From Yersinia ruckeri ATCC 29473 (GTDB lineage: Bacteria > Pseudomonadota > Gammaproteobacteria > Enterobacterales > Enterobacteriaceae): a stretch of DNA of 64,000 bases. This document shows positions 18,951 through 29,184 of the stretch, piece by piece. Made by a program: the position numbers and the translations under genes. Numbering within the stretch: position 1 is the first letter of the stretch; the number at the start of each line of letters is the position of its first letter. The notes under the pieces are model-generated. The model searched no databases, was not told the origin of the DNA, and saw only the letters and a list, made by a program, of their open reading frames with translations. The stretch spans positions 2,449,908 through 2,513,907 of the forward strand of contig NZ_KN150747.1 of the NCBI RefSeq assembly GCF_000754815.1, in the 5' to 3' direction.

Positions 18951-18985
18951 GAAACCCCCTCAATCAGGAAGGCTGATTGAGGGGG
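18951..18985 (-). terminator. Strong Rho-independent terminator of adhE
   Basis: CCCCCTCAATCA (18955-18966) and TGATTGAGGGGG (18974-18985) form a perfect 12-bp stem with a 7-base loop; on the minus strand TTTCTTTTT follows. It also has some A/T context for the plus strand and may terminate tdk. A smaller hairpin TACCCG/CGGGTA lies between it and the adhE stop. The 18729-19038 gap holds nothing else. Confidence 0.9.
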
Positions 18986-19038
18986 TGGATAATCTACCTA
19001 TTACCCGCCATCAGACGGGTAGGGACACTAGATTATGA

Positions 19039-21711
19039 TCATTTCTTGGCTTTTTTTTCCACTTTGGCAACATCTTTTGCCGCAGCTTCTTCACGGTCAA
19101 ACTCTTCGATATATTCGCGACCGTAGTATGTATCCATCAGAATCTGTTTCAGCTCAGAGATCAATGGGTAACGTGGGTTAGCACCAGTACACTGATCATC
19201 GAACGCATCTTCAGACAGTTTGTCAACTTTCGCCAGGAAGTCAGCTTCCTGCACACCCGCTTCGCGGATAGATGCCGGAATGCCCAACTCAGCTTTGATT
19301 TCGTCTAACCAAGTCAACAATTTCTGAATTTTCTGAGCGGTACGGTCGCCCACAGCACTCAGACCCAGATGATCGGCAACTTCAGCGTAACGGCGACGCG
19401 CTTGTGGGCGGTCATATTGGCTGAATGCAGTCTGCTTGGTTGGGTTGTCGTTCGCGTTATAGCGGATAACGTTCGAGATCAACATGGCGTTAGCCAAGCC
19501 GTGTGGGATGTGGAACTCTGAACCCAGTTTGTGGGCCATTGAGTGACAGACACCCAGGAAGGCGTTGGCAAACGCGATACCAGCGATAGTCGCGGCGTTG
19601 TGCACACGTTCACGAGCAACCGGGTTTTTCGCCCCGTCTTTGTAGCTTGCTGGCAGGTTTTCTTTCAACAGTTTCAACGCTTGCAACGCCTGGCCGTCGG
19701 AATATTCGTTAGCCAGTACAGAAACATAGGCTTCCAAGGCATGAGTTACCGCATCCAGGCCACCGAAGGCGCACAGAGATTTAGGCATATTCATCACCAG
19801 GTTGGCATCAACAATAGCCATATCTGGAGTTAATGCGTAGTCAGCCAATGGATATTTCTGACCTGTTGCATCGTCGGTCACTACCGCAAACGGCGTCACT
19901 TCTGAACCGGTACCTGAAGTGGTAGTGACAGCGATCATTTTCGCTTTCACACCCATTTTTGGGAACTTGTGGATACGTTTACGGATATCCATAAAACGCA
20001 GCGCCAGTTCTTCGAAGTGAGTTTCCGGATGTTCGTACATCACCCACATAATTTTGGCGGCATCCATCGGTGAACCCCCACCCAGCGCGATAATCACGTC
20101 TGGTTTGAAGGAATTCATCTGCTCTGCGCCTTTACGCACGATGCTCAACGTTGGGTCAGCTTCAACTTCAAAGAAGACTTCGGTTTCGATACCGTGAGAT
20201 TTCAACACGCTGGTGATTTGGTCAGCATAGCCGTTGTTGAATAGGTAGCGGTCAGTCACGATGAAGGCACGTTTTGCACCGTCAGTAGCCACTTCTTCCA
20301 ACGCGATAGGCAGAGACCCACGGCGGAAGTAAATAGATTTCGGTAGTTTATGCCACAACATGTTTTCTGCTCGCTTAGCCACAGTTTTCTTGTTGATCAA
20401 GTGTTTCGGACCGACGTTTTCAGAGATGGAGTTACCACCCCATGAACCACAACCCAGCGTCAATGATGGCGCTACTTTGAAGTTATACAGGTCACCGATA
20501 CCACCATGAGAGGCAGGGGTGTTGATGAGAATTCGGGCGGTTTTCATTTTATCGCCAAAATACTTAACGCGTGCAGGTTGGTTATCTTGGTCGGTGTACA
20601 GACAAGAGGTGTGACCAATCCCGCCCATTTCAACCAGTTTCTCTGCTTTTTCGACGGCTTCTTCGAAGCTTTTCGCCCGATACATGGCCAAAGTTGGCGA
20701 CAGTTTTTCGTGCGCGAATGGCTCGGAATCATCAACAACTTTCACTTCACCGATCAGAATTTTGGTGTTGCTTGGCACTTTAATCCCGGCCATTTCAGCA
20801 ATTTTGGTTGCTGGCTGACCAACGATAGCCGCATTCAGGCCACCATTTTTCAGGATGATATCCTGAACAGCTTTCAATTCTTTACCCTGTAACAGGTAGC
20901 CACCGTGGGAAGAGAAACGTTCACGAACTGCGTCGTAGACGGAGTCAACCACGATAATGGACTGTTCAGATGCACAAATAACACCATTATCAAAGGTTTT
21001 GGACATCAGAATAGATGCCACAACGCGTTTGATATCGGCGGTTTCGTCAACAACCACAGGGGTATTGCCAGCACCGACACCGATAGCGGGTTTACCGGAA
21101 CTGTATGCTGCTTTAACCATGCCTGGACCACCGGTAGCCAGAATCAGGTTAATATCTGGGTGGTGCATCAGTTGGTTAGACAACTCAACCGTAGGGGCAT
21201 CAATCCAACCAATAATATCTGCTGGCGCACCTGCTGCGATAGCGGCTTGAAGCACGATATCAGCGGCTTTGTTGGTTGCGTCTTTAGCACGTGGATGTGG
21301 AGAGAAAATGATACCGTTACGCGTTTTCAGGCTGATTAATGCCTTGAAGATCGCCGTTGAGGTTGGGTTAGTCGTCGGTACAATACCGCAGATTAAACCG
21401 ATAGGTTCTGCAATGGTGATGGTGCCGAAGGTTTTGTCTTCACACAAGATACCGCAAGTCTTTTCATCTTTGTAAGCGTTATAGATATACTCAGATGCAA
21501 AGTGGTTTTTGATCACTTTATCTTCCACAATCCCCATGCCTGATTCCGCAACGGCCAGTTTGGCCAGAGGGATACGGGCATCAGCGGCAGCCAGTGCAGC
21601 AGCGCGGAAAATTTTATCAACTTGCTCTTGAGTAAAGTTGGCATACTCGCGCTGGGCTTTTTTGACGCGTGCTACTAGCTCGTTAAGTTCAGCGACATTC
21701 GTTACAGCCAT
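19039..21711 (-). CDS. adhE: Bifunctional acetaldehyde-CoA/alcohol dehydrogenase
   Basis: Converts acetyl-CoA to acetaldehyde and ethanol, regenerating NAD+ in fermentation; AdhE assembles into spirosome filaments. The 890-residue protein (E. coli 891) has an N-terminal aldehyde dehydrogenase domain (1-440) with the catalytic Cys in DNGVICASEQ. A linker and a C-terminal iron-dependent alcohol dehydrogenase domain (about 450-870) follow, with GGGSPMDAAK for NAD and iron ligands in DAVTHALEAY and HSMAHKLGSEFHIPHG. The C-terminus is Lys-rich. It is monocistronic, with a CRP-like palindrome in its long upstream region. Confidence 0.98.
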   Translation of the reverse strand: MAVTNVAELNELVARVKKAQREYANFTQEQVDKIFRAAALAAADARIPLAKLAVAESGMGIVEDKVIKNHFASEYIYNAYKDEKTCGILCEDKTFGTITIAEPIGLICGIVPTTNPTSTAIFKALISLKTRNGIIFSPHPRAKDATNKAADIVLQAAIAAGAPADIIGWIDAPTVELSNQLMHHPDINLILATGGPGMVKAAYSSGKPAIGVGAGNTPVVVDETADIKRVVASILMSKTFDNGVICASEQSIIVVDSVYDAVRERFSSHGGYLLQGKELKAVQDIILKNGGLNAAIVGQPATKIAEMAGIKVPSNTKILIGEVKVVDDSEPFAHEKLSPTLAMYRAKSFEEAVEKAEKLVEMGGIGHTSCLYTDQDNQPARVKYFGDKMKTARILINTPASHGGIGDLYNFKVAPSLTLGCGSWGGNSISENVGPKHLINKKTVAKRAENMLWHKLPKSIYFRRGSLPIALEEVATDGAKRAFIVTDRYLFNNGYADQITSVLKSHGIETEVFFEVEADPTLSIVRKGAEQMNSFKPDVIIALGGGSPMDAAKIMWVMYEHPETHFEELALRFMDIRKRIHKFPKMGVKAKMIAVTTTSGTGSEVTPFAVVTDDATGQKYPLADYALTPDMAIVDANLVMNMPKSLCAFGGLDAVTHALEAYVSVLANEYSDGQALQALKLLKENLPASYKDGAKNPVARERVHNAATIAGIAFANAFLGVCHSMAHKLGSEFHIPHGLANAMLISNVIRYNANDNPTKQTAFSQYDRPQARRRYAEVADHLGLSAVGDRTAQKIQKLLTWLDEIKAELGIPASIREAGVQEADFLAKVDKLSEDAFDDQCTGANPRYPLISELKQILMDTYYGREYIEEFDREEAAAKDVAKVEKKAKK

Positions 21712-22393
21712 AATGCTCTCCTGATAATGTTAAACTCTTTTAGTAAATAAGCTGCTGAAGCAACTAGTATAGACAGGCTATCACTCGCTGCACGGCCGAA
21801 TAAGAAAGACATGTTGCTCAATGTCCGGCCATCACTACCGCTGATTGACTGAAAGAGCTTCAAATACACCACTAAACATTGCGGGATATTATTAACCACT
21901 CTGGCGTTCTCAACTGTTTCACTCTTTTTCTATGTTCAGAGCTTAACTATTATTAGGTATGAATTTCGTGACTTAAATCACAAAAACATCAAGCTGACAC
22001 CTTTCAGCCGTAGTGCTATAAGAATAAAAATCATTAAGTTCATAAAAACGACAGTTTGTGACGTTAAAACAGCATCAAACCCACAGTTTATTAACAATAA
22101 ACCCTCAATTATACGTAAATAGTCTTGGCACACGAAAATGCTGCGTTCATCCATAGATTCCCCAGACCAATTCCATTACATTAGCGCGCATAGAGAGGCA
22201 GGCGGCAAGTCGTGTCAGTACCTTAGCGCCATAAGTTGCGGGTGTGACCGTATATTGTGCTTTCTCTATGAGTGTGGTGGCTAACGTCAGAATACGGTTA
22301 TCGGCAACCAGCAACCAGTAAAACGATGGGCAATGGTCAATGATGTAGACCAACATCCCAAGATATTTTATTAGTCATTGTGCGGAGTGATGT
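21712..22393. other. adhE-ychE divergent intergenic region with CRP-like site
   Basis: 682 bases upstream of both adhE (minus) and ychE (plus). CGTGACTTAAATCACA (21967-21982) matches the CRP consensus at 9 of 10 defined positions, about 256 bases from the adhE start and 412 from ychE. A minus-strand frame at 22147-22356 shows no recognisable features and is not credited. Confidence 0.5.
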
Positions 22394-23038
22394 GTGAGTC
22401 AATCACTGTTGGACCTTTCGGGTTACATCAAGTTTTTTGTTGGCTTATTTGCGCTGGTTAACCCGGTAGGAATATTGCCTGTTTTTATTAGTATGACGAG
22501 CTATCAGGCGGCGGCGGGGCGGAATAAGACAAACCTGACAGCGAATCTTTCAGTTGCAATCATCCTATGGATAGCTTTGTTTTTGGGTGATGTGATCCTG
22601 AAGATTTTCGGCATTTCTATTGATTCCTTCCGTATTGCTGGCGGTATTCTGGTAGTGAGTATTGCCATGTCGATGATCAGCGGCAAACTCGGCGAAGATA
22701 AGCAGAATAAGCAGGAAAAATCAGAAACGGCAGTGCGCGAAAGCATTGGCGTGGTTCCGCTGGCGTTGCCATTGATGGCGGGGCCGGGGGCGATTAGCTC
22801 GACGATTGTCTGGAGTTCCCGTTATCACAGTTGGCCTAATTTACTGGGTTTGACCGTGGCCATTGCCTTGTTTGCTTTCTGCTGTTGGTTACTCTTCCGC
22901 GCCGCGCCATTACTGGTTCGTTTATTAGGCCAGACCGGTATTAACGTCATTACCCGTATTATGGGTTTATTGCTGATGGCGTTAGGTATCGAGTTTATTG
23001 TTACCGGAATTAAGGCCATATTCCCCGGTCTACTTTAA
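22394..23038 (+). CDS. ychE: MarC-family inner-membrane protein YchE
   Basis: A 214-residue integral membrane protein with about six hydrophobic segments (about 10-32, 45-68, 72-92, 115-137, 145-165, 185-208). Motifs typical of YchE/MarC are present: LFALVNPVGILPVF, SISGKLG-like MSMISGKLGEDK, PLALPLMAGPGAIS and TRIMGLLLMALGIEF. Transport substrate and role are unknown. The start is GTG; the nearby ATG at 22390 is in another frame. It sits between adhE and the opp operon, as in E. coli. Confidence 0.93.
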   Translation: MSQSLLDLSGYIKFFVGLFALVNPVGILPVFISMTSYQAAAGRNKTNLTANLSVAIILWIALFLGDVILKIFGISIDSFRIAGGILVVSIAMSMISGKLGEDKQNKQEKSETAVRESIGVVPLALPLMAGPGAISSTIVWSSRYHSWPNLLGLTVAIALFAFCCWLLFRAAPLLVRLLGQTGINVITRIMGLLLMALGIEFIVTGIKAIFPGLL

Positions 23039-23050
23039 CCATTCATTATA

Positions 23051-23087
23051 CCGGTCAGCGGATGATTGCTGCGCTGGCCGGTTTTTT
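23051..23087 (+). terminator. Rho-independent terminator of ychE
   Basis: CCGGTCAGCG (23051-23060) pairs with CGCTGGCCGG (23072-23081) over 10 bp including one G-U, followed by TTTTTT. It lies 13 bases beyond the ychE stop. Confidence 0.9.
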
Positions 23088-23764
23088 ACTTGTGCATCTT
23101 TCCACTTATTTCCCCGTTTGATTGAATTGTGCTGTTCTGCATTAACTTGGTGCAACTAACGTATGCATTTTAATCAGTTGCACTTTAATATGGCATAAAT
23201 AGCTCTTTGCCTGACCTCATCATCTCTATGACCTGTTTTATCAGGTTTTCTCGCTATATTCATCTCTGTTCGCTTAAATCGAATCCATCATTCGTTGTTA
23301 AATTGTTCACATGATTCTGTAATGCTTGTATGGAATTTATCTAGATGTTATTAGTGATTAAGGCAACATACTCAGGTGTTTATTCTAGTAACAACAAAAT
23401 TGTTAATTTTATGTTTCTTTGATGGGTGTTTTAATGCATCCATGCTGCTGTCTGATTTTTAATTTGTCATTTTTGTGTTTAAAATCAATTGATTATATTT
23501 GCACCTCTGAGGGTTAGTATCAGCGTTATGTAACGCCACTGACCAAGGAAAAGAGAATTGCTTAACATTTCCGTAAAATTTATTGGCGTGTATTTTCGGC
23601 TTCTGTTAGCTTTCGAATGGATTGCTAATAAAAATCTTATGCTCGTTCTACTTAACATGAGTATGAATCTTGCTGGTAAATGGATATCGCAACGCAATGT
23701 TGGCAGCAGATTGACCCTACCCATTGAAATAAACATCAAAAAATTGGCATAAGGACGGTTGAAA
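23088..23764. other. Long leader/promoter region of the opp operon
   Basis: About 680 bases with no credible gene. A short palindrome GCGTTA-TG-TAACGC (23523-23536) is the only clear structure. In E. coli oppA has a long regulated leader targeted by the small RNA GcvB; a pairing site could not be confirmed by eye here. Confidence 0.45.
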
Positions 23765-25399
23765 ATGCAAATAAAGTTGAAAAGGAAGCCATTAGCATTA
23801 CTCAGCACTCTTCTGGGTTTATCATTTTCAGGTATTACCGTTGCAGCAACGGTGCCAGCAACGGTTGAATTAGCCGCTACACAATCCATCACCATTAATA
23901 ATGGCGCAGAGGTTTCATCACTCGATCCGCATAAAGTGGAGGGCGTAGCAGAAACCAATGTCATTTTAAATTTACTCGAAGGATTGGTCAGTAATGACGC
24001 CGAGGGGCATATTATTCCGGCTGTGGCAACGCATTGGGAAAATAACGATTTTAAAGTATGGACCTTCCATTTACGTGATGATGCCGTCTGGAGCGATGGT
24101 ACACCGGTTACTGCAGAAGATTTTGTGTATAGCTGGCAACGTCTGGTCGATCCAAAGGTTGGTTCGCCCTATGCCAGCTACCTGCAATATGCTCGGATTG
24201 ATAATGTTGACGATGTACTGAAAGGTATCAAAAAACCAGAAACTCTGGGTGTCAAAGCGTTGGACGCCAAAACATTGCAGGTGACTCTGAGTCAACCGGT
24301 GCCTTACTTTATCAGCATGCTTTCTCATACTTCGATGAAACCGGTTAATCGCGAAGTCGTAGAAAAATTCGGCGATAAATGGACATTACCGGGTAATTTT
24401 GTCGGTAATGGAGCCTATAATCTGAAAGATTGGGTGGTTAACGAGCGTATTGTTATTGCGCGCAATCCAACTTATTGGAATAACCAAGCCACCGTGGTCA
24501 ATCAGGCCACGTTCTTGCCAATTGCTTCTGAAGTCAGCGCGGTTAACCGTTATCGCAGTGGTGAAATCGATCTGACCGGCGGAGCTATCCCGCCAAATCT
24601 GTTCGCCAAGATGAAACAAGATATTCCGCAAGAGGTGCATGTTAGTCCCTATTTATGCACCTTCTACTATGAAATAAATAACGCCAAAGCCCCGTTTACT
24701 GATGTACGCGTCAGAACAGCCATCAAGATGACGCTGGATCGCGATATCATTGCCAACAAAATCATGGGGCAAGGGCAGATACCGGCTTACGGGTTTACAC
24801 CCAACTTTATGGCTGGCGCGAATTTCACACCGCCTGAATGGGCTGGTTGGACGCAGGAAAAACGTAATGAAGTGGCGAAGAAACTGTTGGCTGAAGCCGG
24901 TTATCACGATAAAAACCCACTGAAATTCAGTTTGCTGTACAACACATCGGATCAAAATAAACAGCAGGCGATTGCCGCCGCCTCTATGTGGCAAAAAAAT
25001 CTGGGTGCGCAGGTCACATTACAAAATCAAGAGTGGAAAACCTCACTGGAAAGCCGCCATCAAGGGCAATTTGATGTAGCCAGAGCAACTTGGTGTGCCG
25101 ATTATAACGAACCCAGTGCCTTCCTTAATATGCTGCTGTCAGACAGCAGCAATAATACCTTCTTCTATAAAAGCCCTGAATTTGACGCCATTCTGGCCAA
25201 GACATTAACCGTTGCGGATGAGAAATCCCGAGCAGCGTTATATCAACAGGCTGAGAATTTACTGGATAAAAACTCGGTAATGGTACCGGTGTATTACCGC
25301 GTGAGCGTACGCCTGATCCGGCCAACAGTTGGTGGATTTACCGGTAAAGACCCGCAAGACGCTACCGATATTAAAAATCTGTACATTCGCAAGCTGTAG
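23765..25399 (+). CDS. oppA: Oligopeptide ABC transporter, periplasmic binding protein, copy 1
   Basis: Family 5 solute-binding protein that captures peptides in the periplasm for OppBCDF. 544 residues from the ATG at 23765, which has AAGGA nine bases upstream; the TTG two codons earlier is unlikely. A signal peptide (KLKRKPLALLSTLLGLSFSGITVAA region) precedes the mature protein. Family motifs include LDPHKVEGVAETN, WTFHLRDDAVWSDGTPVTAEDF and FYYEINNAKAPFTDVRVR. It is closely related to the next gene (shared YVSWQRLVDPK-like and RHQGQFDVARA-like segments), so the two arose by tandem duplication. The copies may differ in peptide preference (inference). Confidence 0.95.
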   Translation: MQIKLKRKPLALLSTLLGLSFSGITVAATVPATVELAATQSITINNGAEVSSLDPHKVEGVAETNVILNLLEGLVSNDAEGHIIPAVATHWENNDFKVWTFHLRDDAVWSDGTPVTAEDFVYSWQRLVDPKVGSPYASYLQYARIDNVDDVLKGIKKPETLGVKALDAKTLQVTLSQPVPYFISMLSHTSMKPVNREVVEKFGDKWTLPGNFVGNGAYNLKDWVVNERIVIARNPTYWNNQATVVNQATFLPIASEVSAVNRYRSGEIDLTGGAIPPNLFAKMKQDIPQEVHVSPYLCTFYYEINNAKAPFTDVRVRTAIKMTLDRDIIANKIMGQGQIPAYGFTPNFMAGANFTPPEWAGWTQEKRNEVAKKLLAEAGYHDKNPLKFSLLYNTSDQNKQQAIAAASMWQKNLGAQVTLQNQEWKTSLESRHQGQFDVARATWCADYNEPSAFLNMLLSDSSNNTFFYKSPEFDAILAKTLTVADEKSRAALYQQAENLLDKNSVMVPVYYRVSVRLIRPTVGGFTGKDPQDATDIKNLYIRKL

Positions 25400-25599
25400 T
25401 TAGCGCGAAATAGTGGTAGATATAATAATGACATGTAATAGGGGTGTATGACACAGCGCTTGGCTCCGTGTTAATGCATAAGGTGTAATTTCCGGCTGAG
25501 TCGTTCCTCTGTTGGAAATTAATAAAAAATGCCTTTTAAAAGGTGAGGCGTATTCAGTTATTGAATAACGCAATAATAAAAAATGGAGTAGAGATAAGT

Positions 25600-27237
25600 A
25601 TGACCAACATCACGAAGAAGAGTCTCCTGGCTGTCGGTATTATCACCGCTTTGGCTATGGCGTCGGTTGGCAGCAGCTTTGCCGCTGTCGTACCAGCAGG
25701 TGTTCAATTGGCTGAAAAACAGGTTTTAGTCCGTAACAACGGTTCTGAACCTCAGTCTTTAGACCCGCATAAAATTGAAGGCGTGCCAGAGTCGAACCTA
25801 TCCCGCGATCTGCTGGAAGGGGTAGTCATCAGTAGCCCTAATGGTGATATCGTTCCGGGCGTTGCAGCCAGTTGGGATAACAAAGACTTTAAAGTCTGGA
25901 CCTTCCATTTGCGTAAAGATGCCAAATGGTCAAACGGTGACCCTGTCACGGCTCAGGACTTCGTATACAGCTGGCAACGTCTGGCTGATCCAAAAACCGC
26001 TTCTCCGTATGAAAGTTATGTGCAATACGCCCATATTGCCAATATCGACGACATCATTACCGGTAAAAAACCGGCTAACACTCTGGGGGTAAAAGCGCTG
26101 GATGATCATACCCTGGAAGTGACGTTAAGTGAGCCCGTGCCTTATCTGGTCAAGCTGCTGGCACATCCATCGATGTCTCCGGTGAATAAATCTGTGGTAG
26201 AAAAGTTTGGCGAAAAATGGACCCAGCCACAAAACTTCGTCGGTAATGGCGCATATAAACTAAAAAACTGGGTGGTCAACGAACGTATCGTGCTGGAGCG
26301 CAGCCCAACGTATTGGGATAACGCCAATACAGTGATTAATCAGGTTACTTATCTGCCAATTTCTTCAGAAGTCACCGATGTTAACCGCTACCGTACCGGT
26401 GAAATCGACATGACTTACAACAACATGCCGATTGAATTGTTCCAAAAACTGAAAAAAGACATTCCTGATCAGGTGCATGTTGATCCGTACCTGTGTACCT
26501 ATTACTACGAAATTAATAATGTTAAAGCGCCATTTACTGATGCGCGCGTACGTGAAGCGTTAAAATTGGGTATGGATCGCGATGTTATCGTGAATAAAGT
26601 CAAAAACCAGGGCGATCTGCCAGCCTTCGGTTTCACTCCGCCTTATACCAGCGGCGCTAAAATGACTCAACCAGAGTGGGCCAATTGGACCCAGGAAAAA
26701 CGCAATCAAGAAGCGAAAAAACTGTTGGCCGAAGCGGGTTATACTAAAGACAAGCCGCTGACATTCAGCCTGCTGTACAACACTTCCGATCTGCATAAGA
26801 AACTGGCGATTGCAGCCGCCTCTATCTGGAAGAAAAATCTGGGGGTGGATGTAAAACTGGAGAACCAGGAGTGGAAAACCTTCCTGGATAGCCGCCATCA
26901 GGGCAACTTCGATGTGGCGCGTGCTGGCTGGTGTGCTGACTATAACGAACCGTCTTCATTCCTGAACATCATGCTATCTAACAGCAGCAACAATACCTCA
27001 CATTATAAGAGCCCTGCGTTCGACAAGCTGATTTCTGATACCTTGAAAGTAAAAACTGACGACGAACGTGCAGCACTGTATCAACAGGCTGAAATGCAGT
27101 TGGATAAAGACTCTGCCATCGTTCCGGTTTATTACTACGTGAATGCTCGTTTGGTGAAACCTTACGTCGGTGGTTACACCGGTAAAGATCCACTGGATAA
27201 CTTGCACGTTAAAGATCTGTATATTATCAAGCACTAA
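25600..27237 (+). CDS. oppA: Oligopeptide ABC transporter, periplasmic binding protein, copy 2
   Basis: 545 residues from the ATG at 25600 with a GGAG 12 bases upstream; the longer frame from 25543 adds no plausible signal. The signal peptide (about 1-27, ending SSFA) precedes a mature protein with LDPHKIEGVPESN, WTFHLRKDAKWSNGDPVTAQDF, CTYYYEINNVKAPFTDARVR and RHQGNFDVARAGWCADYNEP. Length is very close to E. coli OppA (543), and by position next to oppB it is the likely principal copy. A hairpin between it and oppB may make this gene more highly expressed than the permease genes. Confidence 0.97.
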   Translation: MTNITKKSLLAVGIITALAMASVGSSFAAVVPAGVQLAEKQVLVRNNGSEPQSLDPHKIEGVPESNLSRDLLEGVVISSPNGDIVPGVAASWDNKDFKVWTFHLRKDAKWSNGDPVTAQDFVYSWQRLADPKTASPYESYVQYAHIANIDDIITGKKPANTLGVKALDDHTLEVTLSEPVPYLVKLLAHPSMSPVNKSVVEKFGEKWTQPQNFVGNGAYKLKNWVVNERIVLERSPTYWDNANTVINQVTYLPISSEVTDVNRYRTGEIDMTYNNMPIELFQKLKKDIPDQVHVDPYLCTYYYEINNVKAPFTDARVREALKLGMDRDVIVNKVKNQGDLPAFGFTPPYTSGAKMTQPEWANWTQEKRNQEAKKLLAEAGYTKDKPLTFSLLYNTSDLHKKLAIAAASIWKKNLGVDVKLENQEWKTFLDSRHQGNFDVARAGWCADYNEPSSFLNIMLSNSSNNTSHYKSPAFDKLISDTLKVKTDDERAALYQQAEMQLDKDSAIVPVYYYVNARLVKPYVGGYTGKDPLDNLHVKDLYIIKH

Positions 27238-27247
27238 TCATCTTGAG

Positions 27248-27274
27248 GGCAGTTTCCTACGGGAAGCTGCCTTT
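27248..27274 (+). terminator. Intercistronic attenuating hairpin between oppA copy 2 and oppB
   Basis: GGCAGTTTCC (27248-27257) pairs with GGAAGCTGCC (27262-27271) over 10 bp with one G-U, with a 4-base loop and only TTT after it. The weak T-run suggests partial termination or mRNA stabilisation, fitting the need for more binding protein than membrane components. Confidence 0.6.
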
Positions 27275-27328
27275 ATTATATCGATAATATAAAGCCGTAG
27301 TGAAAGGCTAAAGACACAGGTACGGGCA

Positions 27329-28249
27329 ATGTTAAAGTTTATTTTTCGTCGCTGTTTGGAAGCGATTCCGACGTTATTAATTCTGATCACCATTTCATTC
27401 TTTATGATGCGTCTCGCGCCGGGAAGCCCATTTACCGGTGAGCGTAATCTTCCGCCAGAAGTGATGGCCAACATTGAGGCGAAATATCACCTCAACGATC
27501 CTATTTACAAACAGTATTTCAATTACCTTGGTCAATTGGCACAAGGAGATTTGGGGCCTTCATTCAAATATAAAGATTATACCGTTAATGATCTGGTGGC
27601 CGCGTCTTTCCCCGTTTCTGCCAAACTCGGTTTTGCGGCCTTTATTCTGGCAGTGGTGTTGGGTGTCAGTGCGGGTGTGATTGCCGCTTTGAATCAGAAT
27701 ACCAAATGGGACTACACCGTCATGGGGTTTGCCATGACCGGGGTGGTTATCCCCAGTTTTGTGGTCGCTCCGCTATTGGTCTTGGTTTTTGCCATCTTAC
27801 TGAAATGGTTACCGGGCGGCGGTTGGAATGGGGGGGCGCTGAAATTCATGATTTTACCGATGGTCGCGCTTTCTCTGGCTTATATTGCCAGTATTGCGCG
27901 TATTACCCGCGGCTCGATGATTGAAGTTTTACACTCTAATTTTATTCGCACAGCCCGCGCCAAAGGCTTACCTCTGCGGACTATTGTATTCCGCCATGCG
28001 TTAAAACCGGCCTTGTTACCAGTGCTTTCCTATATGGGACCTGCATTCGTCGGTATTATTACCGGTTCAATGGTGATCGAAACCATCTTTGGTCTGCCGG
28101 GTATTGGTCAGTTGTTCGTAAACGGTGCGTTAAACCGCGATTATTCTCTGGTATTAAGTTTGACGATACTGGTGGGCGCGTTAACCATTTTATTTAATGC
28201 GATTGTTGACGTGTTATATGCCGTTATCGATCCGAAAATCCGTTACTGA
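27329..28249 (+). CDS. oppB: Oligopeptide ABC transporter permease OppB
   Basis: 306-residue inner-membrane permease with the expected six hydrophobic segments, starting MLKFIFRRCLEAIPTLL as in E. coli OppB. The cytoplasmic EAA-like loop that contacts the ATPases is seen as NFIRTARAKGLPLRTIVFRHALKPA around 200-225. The C-terminal VDVLYAVIDPKIRY is typical. It is the first gene after the oppA hairpin and is followed by oppC after 18 bases. Confidence 0.97.
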   Translation: MLKFIFRRCLEAIPTLLILITISFFMMRLAPGSPFTGERNLPPEVMANIEAKYHLNDPIYKQYFNYLGQLAQGDLGPSFKYKDYTVNDLVAASFPVSAKLGFAAFILAVVLGVSAGVIAALNQNTKWDYTVMGFAMTGVVIPSFVVAPLLVLVFAILLKWLPGGGWNGGALKFMILPMVALSLAYIASIARITRGSMIEVLHSNFIRTARAKGLPLRTIVFRHALKPALLPVLSYMGPAFVGIITGSMVIETIFGLPGIGQLFVNGALNRDYSLVLSLTILVGALTILFNAIVDVLYAVIDPKIRY

Positions 28250-28267
28250 CACTGGAGCTGGCTAATT

Positions 28268-29173
28268 ATGTTGAGCAAAAGAAATAGCGAAACGCTGGAC
28301 GCTTTCAGTGAAAAGCTGGAAGTCGAGGGGCGTAGCCTGTGGCAGGATGCCCGCCGCCGTTTTATTCATAACCGCGCGGCGATCACCAGCTTGGTGATCT
28401 TATTATTTATTACCTTGTTTGTGATCCTGGCACCGATGTTGTCGCCGTTTGCCTACGATGACACGGATTGGGCCATGATGTCAGCTGCGCCAAGCTTTGA
28501 GTCCGGCCACTATTTCGGCACTGACTCTTCCGGCCGTGATTTGTTGGTTCGTGTTGCCATTGGTGGCCGAATCTCGCTGATGGTCGGTGTTGCCGCCGCG
28601 CTGGTGGCGGTCGTGGTTGGAACCTTATACGGTTCCCTTTCCGGTTATTTGGGTGGAAAAACCGACTCCCTGATGATGCGTCTGTTGGAAATCCTGAACT
28701 CCTTTCCGTTTATGTTCTTCGTCATTTTACTGGTGACCTTCTTCGGACAGAACATTTTGCTGATTTTTGTCGCGATCGGCATGGTTTCCTGGCTGGATAT
28801 GGCGCGTATTGTGCGTGGACAGACGCTTAGCCTAAAGCGTAAAGAGTTTATCGAAGCCGCGTTGGTCGGTGGCGTCTCGACTCGTAACATCGTGGTGCGC
28901 CATATTGTACCGAACGTGTTGGGGGTAGTGGTGGTTTACGCTTCGCTGCTGGTACCCAGCATGATTCTGTTTGAATCATTCCTGAGCTTCCTCGGTTTGG
29001 GGACTCAAGAACCTTTGAGTAGTTGGGGCGCATTACTGAGTGACGGAGCCAACTCGATGGAGGTTTCACCCTGGTTGTTAATGTTTCCGGCTGGCTTCCT
29101 GGTGATTACGCTGTTTTGTTTCAACTTTATCGGCGATGGCCTGCGTGATGCCCTCGACCCGAAAGATCGCTGA
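28268..29173 (+). CDS. oppC: Oligopeptide ABC transporter permease OppC
   Basis: 301-residue partner permease of OppB. The cytoplasmic N-terminal extension (about 1-35) precedes the first membrane helix ([18 protein letters not shown]). The periplasmic segment [13 protein letters not shown] is typical of OppC/DppC permeases. The EAA loop appears as [27 protein letters not shown] near 178-205, and the protein ends [13 protein letters not shown]. It is followed by oppD after 11 bases, consistent with an operon. Confidence 0.97.
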   Translation: MLSKRNSETLDAFSEKLEVEGRSLWQDARRRFIHNRAAITSLVILLFITLFVILAPMLSPFAYDDTDWAMMSAAPSFESGHYFGTDSSGRDLLVRVAIGGRISLMVGVAAALVAVVVGTLYGSLSGYLGGKTDSLMMRLLEILNSFPFMFFVILLVTFFGQNILLIFVAIGMVSWLDMARIVRGQTLSLKRKEFIEAALVGGVSTRNIVVRHIVPNVLGVVVVYASLLVPSMILFESFLSFLGLGTQEPLSSWGALLSDGANSMEVSPWLLMFPAGFLVITLFCFNFIGDGLRDALDPKDR

Positions 29174-29184
29174 GGAATATTGTC

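Noticed and set aside
22147-22356. 69-codon minus-strand ORF upstream of ychE
   Set aside because: No recognisable family; the region is a divergent promoter interval.
23558-23752. 64-codon frame just upstream of oppA copy 1 as a leader peptide
   Set aside because: TTG start without support and a generic hydrophobic composition; no arrangement resembling a known attenuator.
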